A program made the position numbers and the translations under genes. The notes under the pieces are model-generated. The model was not told the origin of the DNA. It made no database searches and saw nothing but the letters and a program-made list of their open reading frames with translations. This document shows, piece by piece, positions 12,398 to 21,245 of a DNA stretch of 21,344 bases. Origin of the DNA: a virus. How positions within the stretch are numbered: the first letter of the stretch is position 1; each line of letters opens with the position of its first letter. The stretch lies in the IMG/VR virus record IMGVR_UViG_3300025759_000844, positions 1 to 21,344 of that record; one strand, given 5' to 3'.

Positions 12398-12759
12398 TCG
12401 CCCTCAAAGTAGTCTTTCTTTTCTTGCTTGCCTTGGTAGCTATCCCGGTCGGGATATTCTTCTCCGTTATGATTACGTTCTTCGAATGTGCGGAAGATAT
12501 GTTCATAGCCATTTGGAGGCTCATATACGGCTTCTTTCACTCTTTGAGTAAGGTGGTATCGGTTATGGCTTCAAAGTTCCTTACAGGCTCTCTAACGAAG
12601 CGAGGAGGCGTTCCCTTTGGTGCGCATTCCGTTTCCGCCGTCTTGGGGGCTAACCTTCGGGAGAAAACTTTATCAAAGGTCGGTATCTGGCTCGCTAATA
12701 TGCTCGACAGCATCGAAGAGAATCACTGCACCCGAGCCGCTGAACGTGCGGGGATATGA
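12394..12759 (+). CDS. Membrane protein of unknown role (121 aa)
   Basis: The N-terminus carries a strong hydrophobic segment (about residues 3-29: VVFLFLLALVAIPVGIFFSV and onwards), followed by a second, more amphipathic one (about 38-60: FIAIWRLIYGFFHSLSKVVS). The rest is polar with a basic patch. It could be an inner-membrane or holin-like protein, but nothing specific identifies a lysis role. It overlaps its neighbours by ATGA on both sides. Confidence 0.6.
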   Translation: MIALKVVFLFLLALVAIPVGIFFSVMITFFECAEDMFIAIWRLIYGFFHSLSKVVSVMASKFLTGSLTKRGGVPFGAHSVSAVLGANLREKTLSKVGIWLANMLDSIEENHCTRAAERAGI

Positions 12760-13307
12760 GCAAGTTTAACGAGGTACTTCTCGCCTTTGCAGAAGACATA
12801 GTCCAATCCGCCCGGAGGCATATCGGAGGGCGAAGGATCGGCAGAAATAAGAATTACGGCGTAGCTACGGGGAAACTCAAACGCTCCCTTAGTTACAAGA
12901 TTCGCGTTCGTGGGAATGAGATTCGAGAGGTAACGTTCGGCTCTAAAGTGAAGCACGCCCCCTTCCTTCATTGGGGCGTCAATGGCACTCAGAAGAACCA
13001 GAAAAGCCCTTTCTTCAACTTCCGCAAACAACCCCCTTCTTCGGTCTTCATTCCGTGGATTAAAGCGAAAGGAATCAAACTGCGAGATAAAAAAGGAAGG
13101 TTTAAGAAGCAGACAGAGAGCAACATGAACTCTCTCGCATTCTTGATAGCTCGCTCGGTGAAACGTAAGGGAATCGTTGGACTTCGGTTCTATGAGAAAG
13201 CATATACAGCCGTTTCCGCTCGATATAGTGAAAAGTTCGGGGAAGCGGTTGTTCAGGATCTTCAAGAAAAGTTGAAACTCAAACTCGGAAACATAACCAT
13301 TAAATAA
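12756..13307 (+). CDS. HK97-gp10-like tail or head-tail protein
   Basis: The 183-residue product fits the HK97 gp10 type of tail-completion protein: an N-terminal amphipathic helix (FNEVLLAFAEDIVQSARRHI), then TGKLKRSLSYKIRVRG, followed by strands ending in the HAPFLHWGVNGT motif (the usual YA..xE.G position), a basic middle and a long C-terminal helix. Such proteins sit at the tail terminus or head-tail joint. The gene directly precedes the large tail genes. Confidence 0.7.
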   Translation: MSKFNEVLLAFAEDIVQSARRHIGGRRIGRNKNYGVATGKLKRSLSYKIRVRGNEIREVTFGSKVKHAPFLHWGVNGTQKNQKSPFFNFRKQPPSSVFIPWIKAKGIKLRDKKGRFKKQTESNMNSLAFLIARSVKRKGIVGLRFYEKAYTAVSARYSEKFGEAVVQDLQEKLKLKLGNITIK

Positions 13308-14573
13308 ATGGCTTCTTTCACTTACGCGCCCGACGAAACATGGCTACCAGCGGGGCAGCCTTTGGTATATACGGTGAGTTCGCAAACCTCCCCCCTTCCC
13401 GCTGCGTTTCGTTTCATTATCCAAGTAGAGGAGAACGGAGTCGAAATCGCGAAACTCTACCTCACGCCCAACCCCGAAGAATACGCTCATTTTAATTTGG
13501 CGGAAGTGGTGCGGGGAAGGGTTGAAGTAGACTCGAAGAAATTCGGGTTGAGTTCCACGATTCATTCACTCAATAACAAATTCTATACAAAGGCGGAGAA
13601 GGGCGTTAAATTCTACACCGTGAGGGTTGGGGAATGGAACGGAAGTACAGAATCTCTGAATAACGACTACCTTAATATTTGGCTCATTGACGGGCATTTC
13701 CAAGTGAGGGACGGATACCTCCCGAGTTTTTCGGCATATTACGGAACGGGGACGACCCGAAAATTCTGGCTCACCGATCGCGTACCAGAGAACAACATCA
13801 TTACCCTATACGCAGATATAGACGACGATGGGACAGCCGCCTTCATAAATACCGACGACACCGGGAGCACCGTCGTGAATATGCGGATATATATCTACAA
13901 CGCTTCGGGCGTTCAACAAGGCTCCGCGATTGATTACTCAATCGACAGCACGAACGGCACGTATCAAGCGAATTCAAACTTCACCCTCTCGACATACGTA
14001 CCGGGGTCGCTTACTTATGCGTATTGCTACCCCTCTTCGATTACGGCTCTAAAGACGGCTCTCGAATCCGTTACGGGAGGTTGGGGGTATTACGAAGTGC
14101 GCCCAACGGATTCTCTATTCGCTGAGAAAGGCAACAAGCTCCGCATCTACAACAGATGCACGGGGTATAAAAATGAAGTCGTTCGAATTGCGTGGGCGAA
14201 TACCGTAGGCGGATGGGATTACCTCAAATTTAACGGCAAGAAGCAAAAGACGCTCACGCGCGAAGAGAAGACATACCGAAAGCTCTTGGGTACATACAAT
14301 ACGGACGAATACAATTTCGCCAGCAACGACCGCGAAATCAAGCCGTATCAACTCGAAGCGAAAGAACAATACCAACTCAACGGCCTTCTTACGATTGAGG
14401 AACTCACGCTCCTTCAATACTGCATGAGAAGTAAGAACGTAATGGCAAAAATCGGAGGGACTTGGTTGCCGGTAACGATTCAGACGAACTCGATGCAAAT
14501 CGAAGAAGAAACCGTCTCGAAGGTATTCGTTACTTCGTTCAATGTTGAACTCGCTCAAATCATCCGATGCTAA
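13308..14573 (+). CDS. Tail structural protein (421 aa)
   Basis: The product is strand-rich throughout. Its start (FTYAPDETWLPAGQPLVYTV) and central RIAWANTVGGWDYLKFNGKK recall a tail or baseplate protein that I know from Bacteroidota phages. A helical C-terminal portion (LTIEELTLLQYCMRSKNVMA) ends the chain. It starts directly after the previous stop and overlaps the next gene by 7 bases. The exact place in the tail is not clear from sequence. Confidence 0.65.
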   Translation: MASFTYAPDETWLPAGQPLVYTVSSQTSPLPAAFRFIIQVEENGVEIAKLYLTPNPEEYAHFNLAEVVRGRVEVDSKKFGLSSTIHSLNNKFYTKAEKGVKFYTVRVGEWNGSTESLNNDYLNIWLIDGHFQVRDGYLPSFSAYYGTGTTRKFWLTDRVPENNIITLYADIDDDGTAAFINTDDTGSTVVNMRIYIYNASGVQQGSAIDYSIDSTNGTYQANSNFTLSTYVPGSLTYAYCYPSSITALKTALESVTGGWGYYEVRPTDSLFAEKGNKLRIYNRCTGYKNEVVRIAWANTVGGWDYLKFNGKKQKTLTREEKTYRKLLGTYNTDEYNFASNDREIKPYQLEAKEQYQLNGLLTIEELTLLQYCMRSKNVMAKIGGTWLPVTIQTNSMQIEEETVSKVFVTSFNVELAQIIRC

Positions 14574-16855
14574 GACTCACGATCGAAGGGAATGAAATCG
14601 AGCTTTACCAGAACGAGCCGGTTAACCTCTCTTATCAGTTTTCGAACCTCCAGGAGATCAACGCCGCTTCTTCGAATTTCTCGCAGACCTTCCGCGTACC
14701 CCTTACGAAACAGAATCAAGACTATTTCGGGGCGGTGAATGAATTCGGACTTATCCCGACATGGAATCCAAAGACGAAAGCCGACGCGGAACTCACTTAT
14801 AACACGATCCCACTCATGCGGGGCTTTGTTCAGGTGAAGGCCGTATACGTTCAAAAAGGGAAATACGCAGACGTGGAACTCGTCTTCTTCGGAGAGACGG
14901 CGAACCTCTCGCGGGATATTGGAGACGCTATGCTTTCGGACTTAGATCTTTCCTCTTATGATCATACCCTAAACGCCACGAATATCGTAGGGAGTTGGGG
15001 CGTCCCGGGTAGTTTGTCAAGTGGGGCGATTCGTTACGGCTTACCGGATAAGGGTCAAAATTGGTTTGCTAACCTTACCGATAATATTTGGAGTTCAAGC
15101 AACCCTTTGGAACATGGTGACTTTACGCCGTATTTCCGAGCCTCGAAACTCATGGAAGAGATTCTTTCGGCTGCTGGTTACACGATGGAAAGCGACTTCT
15201 TCAGCGGAAACACGGGGTTCGAAGAGATTCCCGATTTGTATCTCTTGCTCAATAACGGGCAAAGGGCGGTAATTGGTTACGATGCTACTTCGGGCGACGA
15301 TATTCCGCCGCAATCGGAAACGATGCTCGTTGGATTAAGTACCGACCTCACCGGACTCTCTGCACACAACCCCGGCGCGGCTATAACGGCGTGGAGCGAA
15401 TCAACTCCTTTTTACGATACGGGCGGGAATTTTTCTGGAGGCTCGACCTTTACCGCACCCTTCCGGGCTTACTATACCTTTCGAATCAACCTCTTCGGGC
15501 GAACAAACGACACGACGCACGCCTTTGATTTATGGCTTGAAAAAACGAGCGTCAGCCCCTCCGAAACCGTATGGGAAATTTTGGACAATTACCCCGGGGC
15601 GGTATTCAATGATCAAGTTCACAACTTCACAAGCGATCCGATACTCTTAAATGCGGGCGACGCCGTGAAGGTTTATTACGAGATGGCAAACAGCGGCCAC
15701 GTTTTAAACCTCGACGGCGATAACACAATCTCCCCCCAAAGCACATGGTTTCAGGTTTTAAATATCACTGACCCGACTTCGGGGCAAACCGTAGACGTGG
15801 AGCGCAATATGCCGGTTATGAAGCAAATCGACTTCGTGTCGGGGCTTCAAAAGATGTTCAACCTCGTATTCATCCCGGACAGAAACAATCCTAAAAAGCT
15901 CTATATCGAGCCGTTGAAATCCTACCTTGCTTCGGGTACGGCGAAGGATTGGACGAACAAGATAGATCTCTCGAAGGATATCTCCATAGTCCCGACTACC
16001 GACCTTCAATCACGCACGTACGACTGGACTCATTCCAACGGGAAAGACCTTGTTAACGACCTGGTGTTCAAAAACGCTTCTCGGGTTTACGGGAGGTATC
16101 GAGTAGATGATCCGGAGAACGATTTCGCTTCAGGCACGAAGGAGATAAAAAGCCCCTTCGCCCCTCATGTTGCTTCGTACATTCCGGGAACTCAATACGC
16201 GGTTCACCGGATGTTGGTTGACACCGACCAACCAGATAAGCGAATTAAAGACCCGCTCCCACGGTTGGCTTTTTGGAACGGGCAGGAAAACGGAACGATA
16301 TATTACTACAACGACGCAAATTCAGAGGCAACGCCGAGCATAAGGTATCCGGCTTTTTCTCAATATTCGGATTTAGAGGCTACGGTTACTGACGAGGATT
16401 TGAGCTTCGGATACGAACGCCCTTTTCATATTATAGAGGCTAACCCCGTTAATACGCTTTATTTTAAATATTGGCGTCCATTCGTGAATGAACTTTACAG
16501 TTCTGACGCTCGCAAACTGACGGCCTTCTTCCGCTTGACACGTGCGGAAATATCGACGTTTGAATTTTCGGATAAGATTTACCTCAAGGATACCTACTGG
16601 AGAATCCTTTCGATTTCTTACGACGCTACAAGCGAAAACCTCGCAAAAGTGGAGCTTCTGAAGGTGTTAGGGGACATAAGAGATTGCGCGTTAATTCCTT
16701 ACGACATAAACAAAGCAAACGGAAGAATTAGATTCACAAACGCCGCGGGTACGGTCGTCGATCAGGTAAGCCCCGCGAACTCTATTTGTTGCACGAAGTA
16801 CGGGTATGTCTACGACTCAGCCAACAACTATTGTTACCAACCCTTCGAGCAATGA
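14567..16855 (+). CDS. Large tail/baseplate protein (762 aa)
   Basis: The 762-residue product starts MLRLTIEGNEIELYQNEPVN and continues with a strand-rich domain (SSNFSQTFRVPLTKQNQDYF) that I associate with distal tail or baseplate proteins of Bacteroidota phages. The middle contains Gly/Ser/Thr-rich beta domains, and a FIPDRNNPKKLYIEPL segment resembles baseplate-hub-like folds. The C-terminus is Cys-containing (SICCTKYGYVYDSANNYCYQ), possibly a small disulfide or metal knot. It is adjacent to the 421-aa tail protein and the tape measure. Confidence 0.65.
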   Translation: MLRLTIEGNEIELYQNEPVNLSYQFSNLQEINAASSNFSQTFRVPLTKQNQDYFGAVNEFGLIPTWNPKTKADAELTYNTIPLMRGFVQVKAVYVQKGKYADVELVFFGETANLSRDIGDAMLSDLDLSSYDHTLNATNIVGSWGVPGSLSSGAIRYGLPDKGQNWFANLTDNIWSSSNPLEHGDFTPYFRASKLMEEILSAAGYTMESDFFSGNTGFEEIPDLYLLLNNGQRAVIGYDATSGDDIPPQSETMLVGLSTDLTGLSAHNPGAAITAWSESTPFYDTGGNFSGGSTFTAPFRAYYTFRINLFGRTNDTTHAFDLWLEKTSVSPSETVWEILDNYPGAVFNDQVHNFTSDPILLNAGDAVKVYYEMANSGHVLNLDGDNTISPQSTWFQVLNITDPTSGQTVDVERNMPVMKQIDFVSGLQKMFNLVFIPDRNNPKKLYIEPLKSYLASGTAKDWTNKIDLSKDISIVPTTDLQSRTYDWTHSNGKDLVNDLVFKNASRVYGRYRVDDPENDFASGTKEIKSPFAPHVASYIPGTQYAVHRMLVDTDQPDKRIKDPLPRLAFWNGQENGTIYYYNDANSEATPSIRYPAFSQYSDLEATVTDEDLSFGYERPFHIIEANPVNTLYFKYWRPFVNELYSSDARKLTAFFRLTRAEISTFEFSDKIYLKDTYWRILSISYDATSENLAKVELLKVLGDIRDCALIPYDINKANGRIRFTNAAGTVVDQVSPANSICCTKYGYVYDSANNYCYQPFEQ

Positions 16856-17028
16856 GGAATCTCGATAACCACCGTTATATAGGAGAGGCGATTCAACTGC
16901 TCCAGGCGAAAGGCGAGAAGACGAAAGTTCCCCTTTGGTTTAAGGTCTTGGATTGGTTCCTCGTGGCTTGTATTATTTCAATAACACTAACCCCGCTGAT
17001 ATGGCTCGTGAGCAAGATTACATCTTAA
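16852..17028 (+). CDS. Small single-pass membrane protein (58 aa)
   Basis: From ATG 16852, in an ATGA overlap with the previous stop, a 58-residue product has a polar basic N-terminus and one hydrophobic helix at about residues 32-54 (VLDWFLVACIISITLTPLIW). The frame is open further upstream, but that is shadow of the previous gene. Holin-like or DNA-passage roles are possible; nothing decides between them. It overlaps the tape measure gene by 28 bases. Confidence 0.55.
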   Translation: MRNLDNHRYIGEAIQLLQAKGEKTKVPLWFKVLDWFLVACIISITLTPLIWLVSKITS

Positions 17029-18704
17029 ACTTAGACGCGAACACCTCGAAACTTGATGCGGCGGTAGATTCTTCGGGTCAAAAAATCGACCAGCTCGGAA
17101 ACCGAGGGAAGGCATCTCTAGAGTTACTTGACACCGCCACTGGAGGGGCGACATCGAAATTGACTGGCTTGGCCAGTAGTTTTCAGGCGGCAAGAAACGG
17201 GGCGAAGTCTTTAAACATTGGGTTAAAGGGAACGAAAGCCGCACTCGCGGCAACGGGAATTGGGCTGTTCGTTGTGGCTCTTGGGGAAGTCATAGCCAAT
17301 TGGGATACAATCACGAACTTCTTCAAGGATAAAACTATCGAGAATTCACTCTCGAAAGAGGTGAACTTGTTGAGCGAGATAAAGCGAAAGCAAAGCGACA
17401 ACTTAGAAATCGCTCAAGCAGAAGGGAAGTCAGTCGAAGAGATTAACAAACTTCGGGCTACTAGCTTAGTCACTACCTCTGAACTTCTAAAAAAAGAAAT
17501 CCTCCTCGCGAAGGAACAAGGCGACGAGGAAACCTTGCTTGCGAAGCAAGAAGAACTGAGGCAAAACCAACTCGACATAACGATTCTTCAAGTAAGCGAA
17601 GAAACGAAACTAAAAAATCTGCTCGAAGACAGCGCAGAACTTTTAGACCCTAATCTCGCCGCCGCAAACGAACGCGCTGAATTAGTCGCGAAAGAAGAGG
17701 AAGCGTTAAAGAAAATAAATCGCGAAATCAATGGAATCACCCAGTTCTCAGAAACCTACAAGCAAAACGCCGAAGCGGCCGCGGAAGGAAGCAAAGACCA
17801 ACAGTATTGGCTTGATTTAATTGCTCAAGATCAACAGAAGCTCAACGAGCTACTACCTCAACAAGAGTTGTTGCAAGGCGCAATAAACAAGAAACTTGAA
17901 GACTACGAGCAAAAGAAAAGGGATTCCCAAAAGAAAGGGAAAGAAATCCTAGAAGAAGAGAAGCTCGACGTCGACCAGTATTTCGACGACCTCCTTGACG
18001 CCGAAGAAGATTACTTCGCGGACTCGATGGATTTCGCCTTGGACGACTTCCGAAAGGAACAAGAGCTAGAACAGCAAAGAAGAGCGAATTTTCAGGCTTC
18101 ACATGATGAATCAATGCGGCTACTCGACGAGGCGCAAGCAAAAAAAGACGAAGCACTTCAAGCTGATGAAGACGCGGAAAAGCGAAGGCAAGAGCTGATA
18201 AGCATGACGAACGACATGAGGCTTCGACTTGCCTCACAGTCATTTCAAGCTATCGAGGCACTTGGAAATGCGTTCGCCTCTCAAGACGAAAAAGACGCAG
18301 AGAAGAGCTTCAAAGTGCAAAAGGCTTTGAGCCTTGCGAGTGCTACGGTATCAGCGACAGAAGGAGTTGTAAATGCATACAAAACAGCGCAAGGAAGTCC
18401 TATAACACTCTTAAATCCTGCGTATCCCGTTATTCAAGCGGTGCTTGCAGGAGCCTTTGGAGCCGCACAAGTCGCAACGATAGCGAGGTCAAAATTCAAA
18501 GCACCCGCCAAAGTACAAACGTCGGCCGGAGGTGGTGGAGGGGGAGGATCCGCACCAACACCAACAACCCCACAACTCGACCTCGGATTCTTAGGGGCGG
18601 GAGCAGGGCAAACGGGATTCCGTACGTACGTCGTCTCTTCGGAAGTATCGAACGCCCAACAAGCCAACCAACGTATTAACGACCAAGCCTCTTTAGTAGG
18701 ATGA
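17001..18704 (+). CDS. Tail tape measure protein
   Basis: The 567-residue product has the layout of a short tape measure protein. It starts YILNLDANTSKLDAAVDSSG and carries a hydrophobic segment at about 79-99 (KAALAATGIGLFVVALGEVI) before WDTITNFF. Long charged, Gln/Glu-rich coiled-coil stretches cover about 110-400, then an Ala-rich segment, a Gly7 linker at about 510-520 and a short tail. If mostly helical it would span roughly 85 nm, so the phage would have a fairly short flexible or contractile tail. ATG 17001 is chosen over 16953 because the extra part is shadow of the membrane gene. Confidence 0.75.
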   Translation: MAREQDYILNLDANTSKLDAAVDSSGQKIDQLGNRGKASLELLDTATGGATSKLTGLASSFQAARNGAKSLNIGLKGTKAALAATGIGLFVVALGEVIANWDTITNFFKDKTIENSLSKEVNLLSEIKRKQSDNLEIAQAEGKSVEEINKLRATSLVTTSELLKKEILLAKEQGDEETLLAKQEELRQNQLDITILQVSEETKLKNLLEDSAELLDPNLAAANERAELVAKEEEALKKINREINGITQFSETYKQNAEAAAEGSKDQQYWLDLIAQDQQKLNELLPQQELLQGAINKKLEDYEQKKRDSQKKGKEILEEEKLDVDQYFDDLLDAEEDYFADSMDFALDDFRKEQELEQQRRANFQASHDESMRLLDEAQAKKDEALQADEDAEKRRQELISMTNDMRLRLASQSFQAIEALGNAFASQDEKDAEKSFKVQKALSLASATVSATEGVVNAYKTAQGSPITLLNPAYPVIQAVLAGAFGAAQVATIARSKFKAPAKVQTSAGGGGGGGSAPTPTTPQLDLGFLGAGAGQTGFRTYVVSSEVSNAQQANQRINDQASLVG

Positions 18705-19642
18705 ATATTTTAGAACTCATAATTGACGAAGAAGCGGAACTCTACGGAATCGACGCTATATCCCTCGTAGAACATCCCGCGATTGAGTCGGATTGGGTTG
18801 CGATGAATTCCCAAGCCGTACAATTCAAAACGCAGAACGAAGAAAAGCGTCTCATCATGGGCGCGGCTCTCATTCCAGATAAACCGATTTATCGCAAGAC
18901 GGGAGAAGAAGAATATTACGTCTACTTCTCGAAGAAGACCGTCCGACGTGCGATGGAACTCTACTTCAAAAACGGCAACCAAGCGAACGCCACCCTCGAA
19001 CACGAACACAAGATAAACGGCCTTCATGTTGTTGAGAGTTGGATCGTAGAAGGCGATCAAGACAAAAGCCGTATTTACGGGCTTGAGGTTCCCGTCGGTA
19101 CGTGGATGGTATCGATGAAAGTAGAGAACGACGCTATTTGGGAGAAGTTCGTCAAAGAAGGAAGCGTAAAAGGCTTCAGTATCGAAGGATACTTTACGAA
19201 CCGGTACGAGATGGCACGCGCTACGATTAAACAAGACGCGCGATATAAAGAGGGGCAACGGGTCGTTATGGAATCATATTCAGATTACCCCGAAGGAGTC
19301 CGTAACAACGCGAAGAAGGCTCTCGAATGGGCAGATGAAAACGGTTGGGGTTCATGCGGGACGGACGTAGGCAAACAACGAGCGAACCAGCTCGCAAAGG
19401 GCGAACCTATCTCTCTCGAGACTATCAAACGAATGCGGAGTTACTTGATTCGCCACGAAGCCGACCTCGAATCTTCTTCTTCATTTTCGGAGGGGTGCGG
19501 TTATCTCATGTATCAAGCGTGGGGAGGAAAAGCCGCCCTTCGTTGGGCAGAATCGAAATTGAAGGAATTAGAGCTCCTCTCAGCCCTTGAAATCGAACTC
19601 GGGTTACATCACCTCGAGGAACTGCTAAAGAGTAAGGAATGA
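18701..19642 (+). CDS. xkdF: XkdF-like capsid maturation protease with an extra C-terminal domain
   Basis: Residues 1-172 match the XkdF/S78_2-like serine protease family: LYGIDAISLVEHPAIESDWV, GAALIPDKPIYR, EYYVYFSKKTVRRAMELYFK, LEHEHK and VKGFSIEGYF. His101 or His103 and Ser160 are the probable catalytic pair. It would cut scaffold and capsid proteins during head maturation. Residues 190-288 form a separate domain (YPEGVRNNAKKALEWADENG, GSCGTDVGKQRANQLAKGEP, then AWGGKAALRWAESKL) that I know from several phage head proteins but whose function is unknown. It overlaps the tape measure gene by 4 bases and is followed by scaffold and capsid genes. Confidence 0.8.
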   Translation: MNILELIIDEEAELYGIDAISLVEHPAIESDWVAMNSQAVQFKTQNEEKRLIMGAALIPDKPIYRKTGEEEYYVYFSKKTVRRAMELYFKNGNQANATLEHEHKINGLHVVESWIVEGDQDKSRIYGLEVPVGTWMVSMKVENDAIWEKFVKEGSVKGFSIEGYFTNRYEMARATIKQDARYKEGQRVVMESYSDYPEGVRNNAKKALEWADENGWGSCGTDVGKQRANQLAKGEPISLETIKRMRSYLIRHEADLESSSSFSEGCGYLMYQAWGGKAALRWAESKLKELELLSALEIELGLHHLEELLKSKE

Positions 19643-19680
19643 CCCTTTAAAATCGTTATTATCTAAATCCCTTTTTTGAT
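19643..19680 (+). other. Short AT-rich gap before the scaffold gene
   Basis: These 38 bases are AT-rich with a T6 run at 19672-19677 just before the ATG at 19681. I see no convincing hairpin and no full TAnnTTTG box. A promoter for the highly expressed scaffold and capsid genes would be expected about here, but none can be called. Confidence 0.4.
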
Positions 19681-20232
19681 ATGAGTTTAAAACAACGCAT
19701 CTCCGACTTGTTCGCAGAGTATTCGGTCGCCCTGGAGACTGAAGAAAAGAAAGACGAGGAGAAGGAGGTAGAAATGACCTCCGCCACGCTCGACAGCGGG
19801 CAAGTTATCCAAACTGACGCGGAATCTTTCGCCGTTGGTGTTTCTGTTTTCGTAGTCAATGACGAAGGCGAACAAATCCCTCTTCCAGACGGTGAATACA
19901 CTCTTGAAGATGGAATGATTTTCGTAGTTGCTGAAGGCGTCCTAGCTGACATCAAAGAACCCGCAGCCGAAGAGCCCGCGGCGGAAGTCGTTGAAGAGGT
20001 GGCAATGAGCCGCGAAGAAATCGTTTCTCTTATCGCGAAGGCGGTCGCAGAGGCGAAGAAAGAATTCTCTTCTCAAATCAAAGAACGAGACGCAAAAATC
20101 ACGGAGTTGAGCAAGCAAGCCGCCCCAAGTATTTCACGCGCTCCAAAGATGGAAGCTGCAAAGCCCGTCGACCTTTCAAAATTATCACTCACGGAACGCG
20201 TCGCAGCGATCCACAATCAATTTTCTAAATAA
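19681..20232 (+). CDS. Scaffold-like protein
   Basis: The 183-residue product is acidic, with Glu/Lys-rich segments (EEKKDEEKEVEM; EPAAEEPAAEVVEEVA), a central strand-rich piece (VSVFVVNDEGEQIPLPDGEY) and a predicted C-terminal coiled coil (EEIVSLIAKAVAEAKKEFSS) before a Ser/Pro linker and short final helix (LTERVAAIHNQFSK). This composition, and its place between protease and capsid genes, fit a scaffolding protein removed during maturation. It overlaps the capsid gene by one base (TAATG). Confidence 0.65.
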   Translation: MSLKQRISDLFAEYSVALETEEKKDEEKEVEMTSATLDSGQVIQTDAESFAVGVSVFVVNDEGEQIPLPDGEYTLEDGMIFVVAEGVLADIKEPAAEEPAAEVVEEVAMSREEIVSLIAKAVAEAKKEFSSQIKERDAKITELSKQAAPSISRAPKMEAAKPVDLSKLSLTERVAAIHNQFSK

Positions 20233-21197
20233 TGGCTAACGCTTCAGTCAACACCAATAGCACGTATGCTGGTGAACTCGCGCGACCTTACGTCGCTGCT
20301 GCGATTCTGTCCGCTGACACTATCGCGAACAATTATATCTCTGTACTTGAAAATGTGCACTATAAGGCGGTTCTTCGCCCGTTCTCAGGGGCGGCAATTC
20401 AAGCAAATGATGATTGCGCCTTCACTACTCCGAGTACCAATGCTTTGACAGTCGGTGAGGCGGTTTTGACCGCTTCCGCTTTGAAGGTTAACGAGCAAGT
20501 TTGCAATGCGGATCTTCGCTCGACTTGGGAGTCTGTTCAAATGCGCGGGCAATCTTCAGGCGCTCCCGCTGATTTCACTTCTTACGTGGCTCAGTATGTA
20601 GCCGCAAAGGTTGCAGAAGGAGTTGAGCATAATATTTGGGCGGGTAATTGGAAGCAAATACTCGACGAGGCCGCTCCTTACGCAAGTTTCACAGGCATTA
20701 TTCAAAATATCGTAGACGGTGCTCCCGCTCGCGAAACAGTCTCAACTTCCGTTCTCGGTGTTGCTGACGGAACCGGAGTAGAAAGCATCTTGGACGCTTT
20801 GCAAATCTTGACCGCAGGAGCGGAAGGCGCACCGGCGTCTATCGCAGGCGACCCAAACACCAAGATTTTCATGAGCCGCGGATCGGCCAATTTGTATTAT
20901 CGCGCTCTCGCAGCGACTTACAACTTGCCTTTCTTGAATGATGGCCTCGTAGCTCGCTACGCTGGATACGATATCATCACCCCGGGCGGTTTCCCTGATA
21001 ACGTTTTGTTGTGCTCTAAGGTTGATAACCTCTACTTCGGAACTAACCTCTTGACTGATCATATTCAAGCCTCTGTTTTGGATTTGCAAGGCGTAACCGG
21101 AGACGACGTTACTCGCGTTATCATGCAGTTCTCAGGCGGTACGCAAGTCGTAGATATGAACGGCTTGTCTATCTGGCGCACTGAAACAGCATCCTAA
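20232..21197 (+). CDS. Major capsid protein
   Basis: The 321-residue product follows protease and scaffold in the usual head order. It begins ANASVNTNSTYAGELARPYV and has a WESVQMRGQ segment, an N-terminal extended region, a helical stretch (FTSYVAQYVAAKVAEGVEHN) and a C-terminal beta-rich region with FMSRGSANLYYRAL and a final VVDMNGLSIWRTE. This suits the HK97-fold capsid group of Bacteroidota phages. Codon choice shifts to more GCT, CGC and TTG than in the early genes, as expected for a strongly expressed gene. A hairpin follows 7 bases after the stop. Confidence 0.75.
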   Translation: MANASVNTNSTYAGELARPYVAAAILSADTIANNYISVLENVHYKAVLRPFSGAAIQANDDCAFTTPSTNALTVGEAVLTASALKVNEQVCNADLRSTWESVQMRGQSSGAPADFTSYVAQYVAAKVAEGVEHNIWAGNWKQILDEAAPYASFTGIIQNIVDGAPARETVSTSVLGVADGTGVESILDALQILTAGAEGAPASIAGDPNTKIFMSRGSANLYYRALAATYNLPFLNDGLVARYAGYDIITPGGFPDNVLLCSKVDNLYFGTNLLTDHIQASVLDLQGVTGDDVTRVIMQFSGGTQVVDMNGLSIWRTETAS

Positions 21198-21204
21198 TTG
21201 AACC

Positions 21205-21229
21205 GGGGAGGGGCTTGAAATCCCTCCCC
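21205..21229 (+). promoter_or_regulatory. G-rich hairpin after the capsid gene
   Basis: GGGGAGGG (21205-21212) pairs perfectly with CCCTCCCC (21222-21229) around a 9-base loop. TTAATTCCTCTTAAAC and the ATG at 21246 follow. There is no T run, so read-through is likely. The layout repeats that at 2185-2227. It may cap or stabilise the capsid message or tune expression of the next gene. Confidence 0.6.
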
Positions 21230-21245
21230 TTAATTCCTCTTAAAC

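Noticed and set aside
12723-13265. Long open frame on the minus strand (also 18710-19258, 8374-8802 and 4376-4714)
   Set aside because: Each is the mirror of a well-supported + strand gene. Their products lack recognisable domains and are rich in Phe/Ser/Arg, as expected of antisense shadows.
19672-19677. T6 run as a terminator before the scaffold gene
   Set aside because: No stable stem precedes it, and termination there would cut off the capsid genes.
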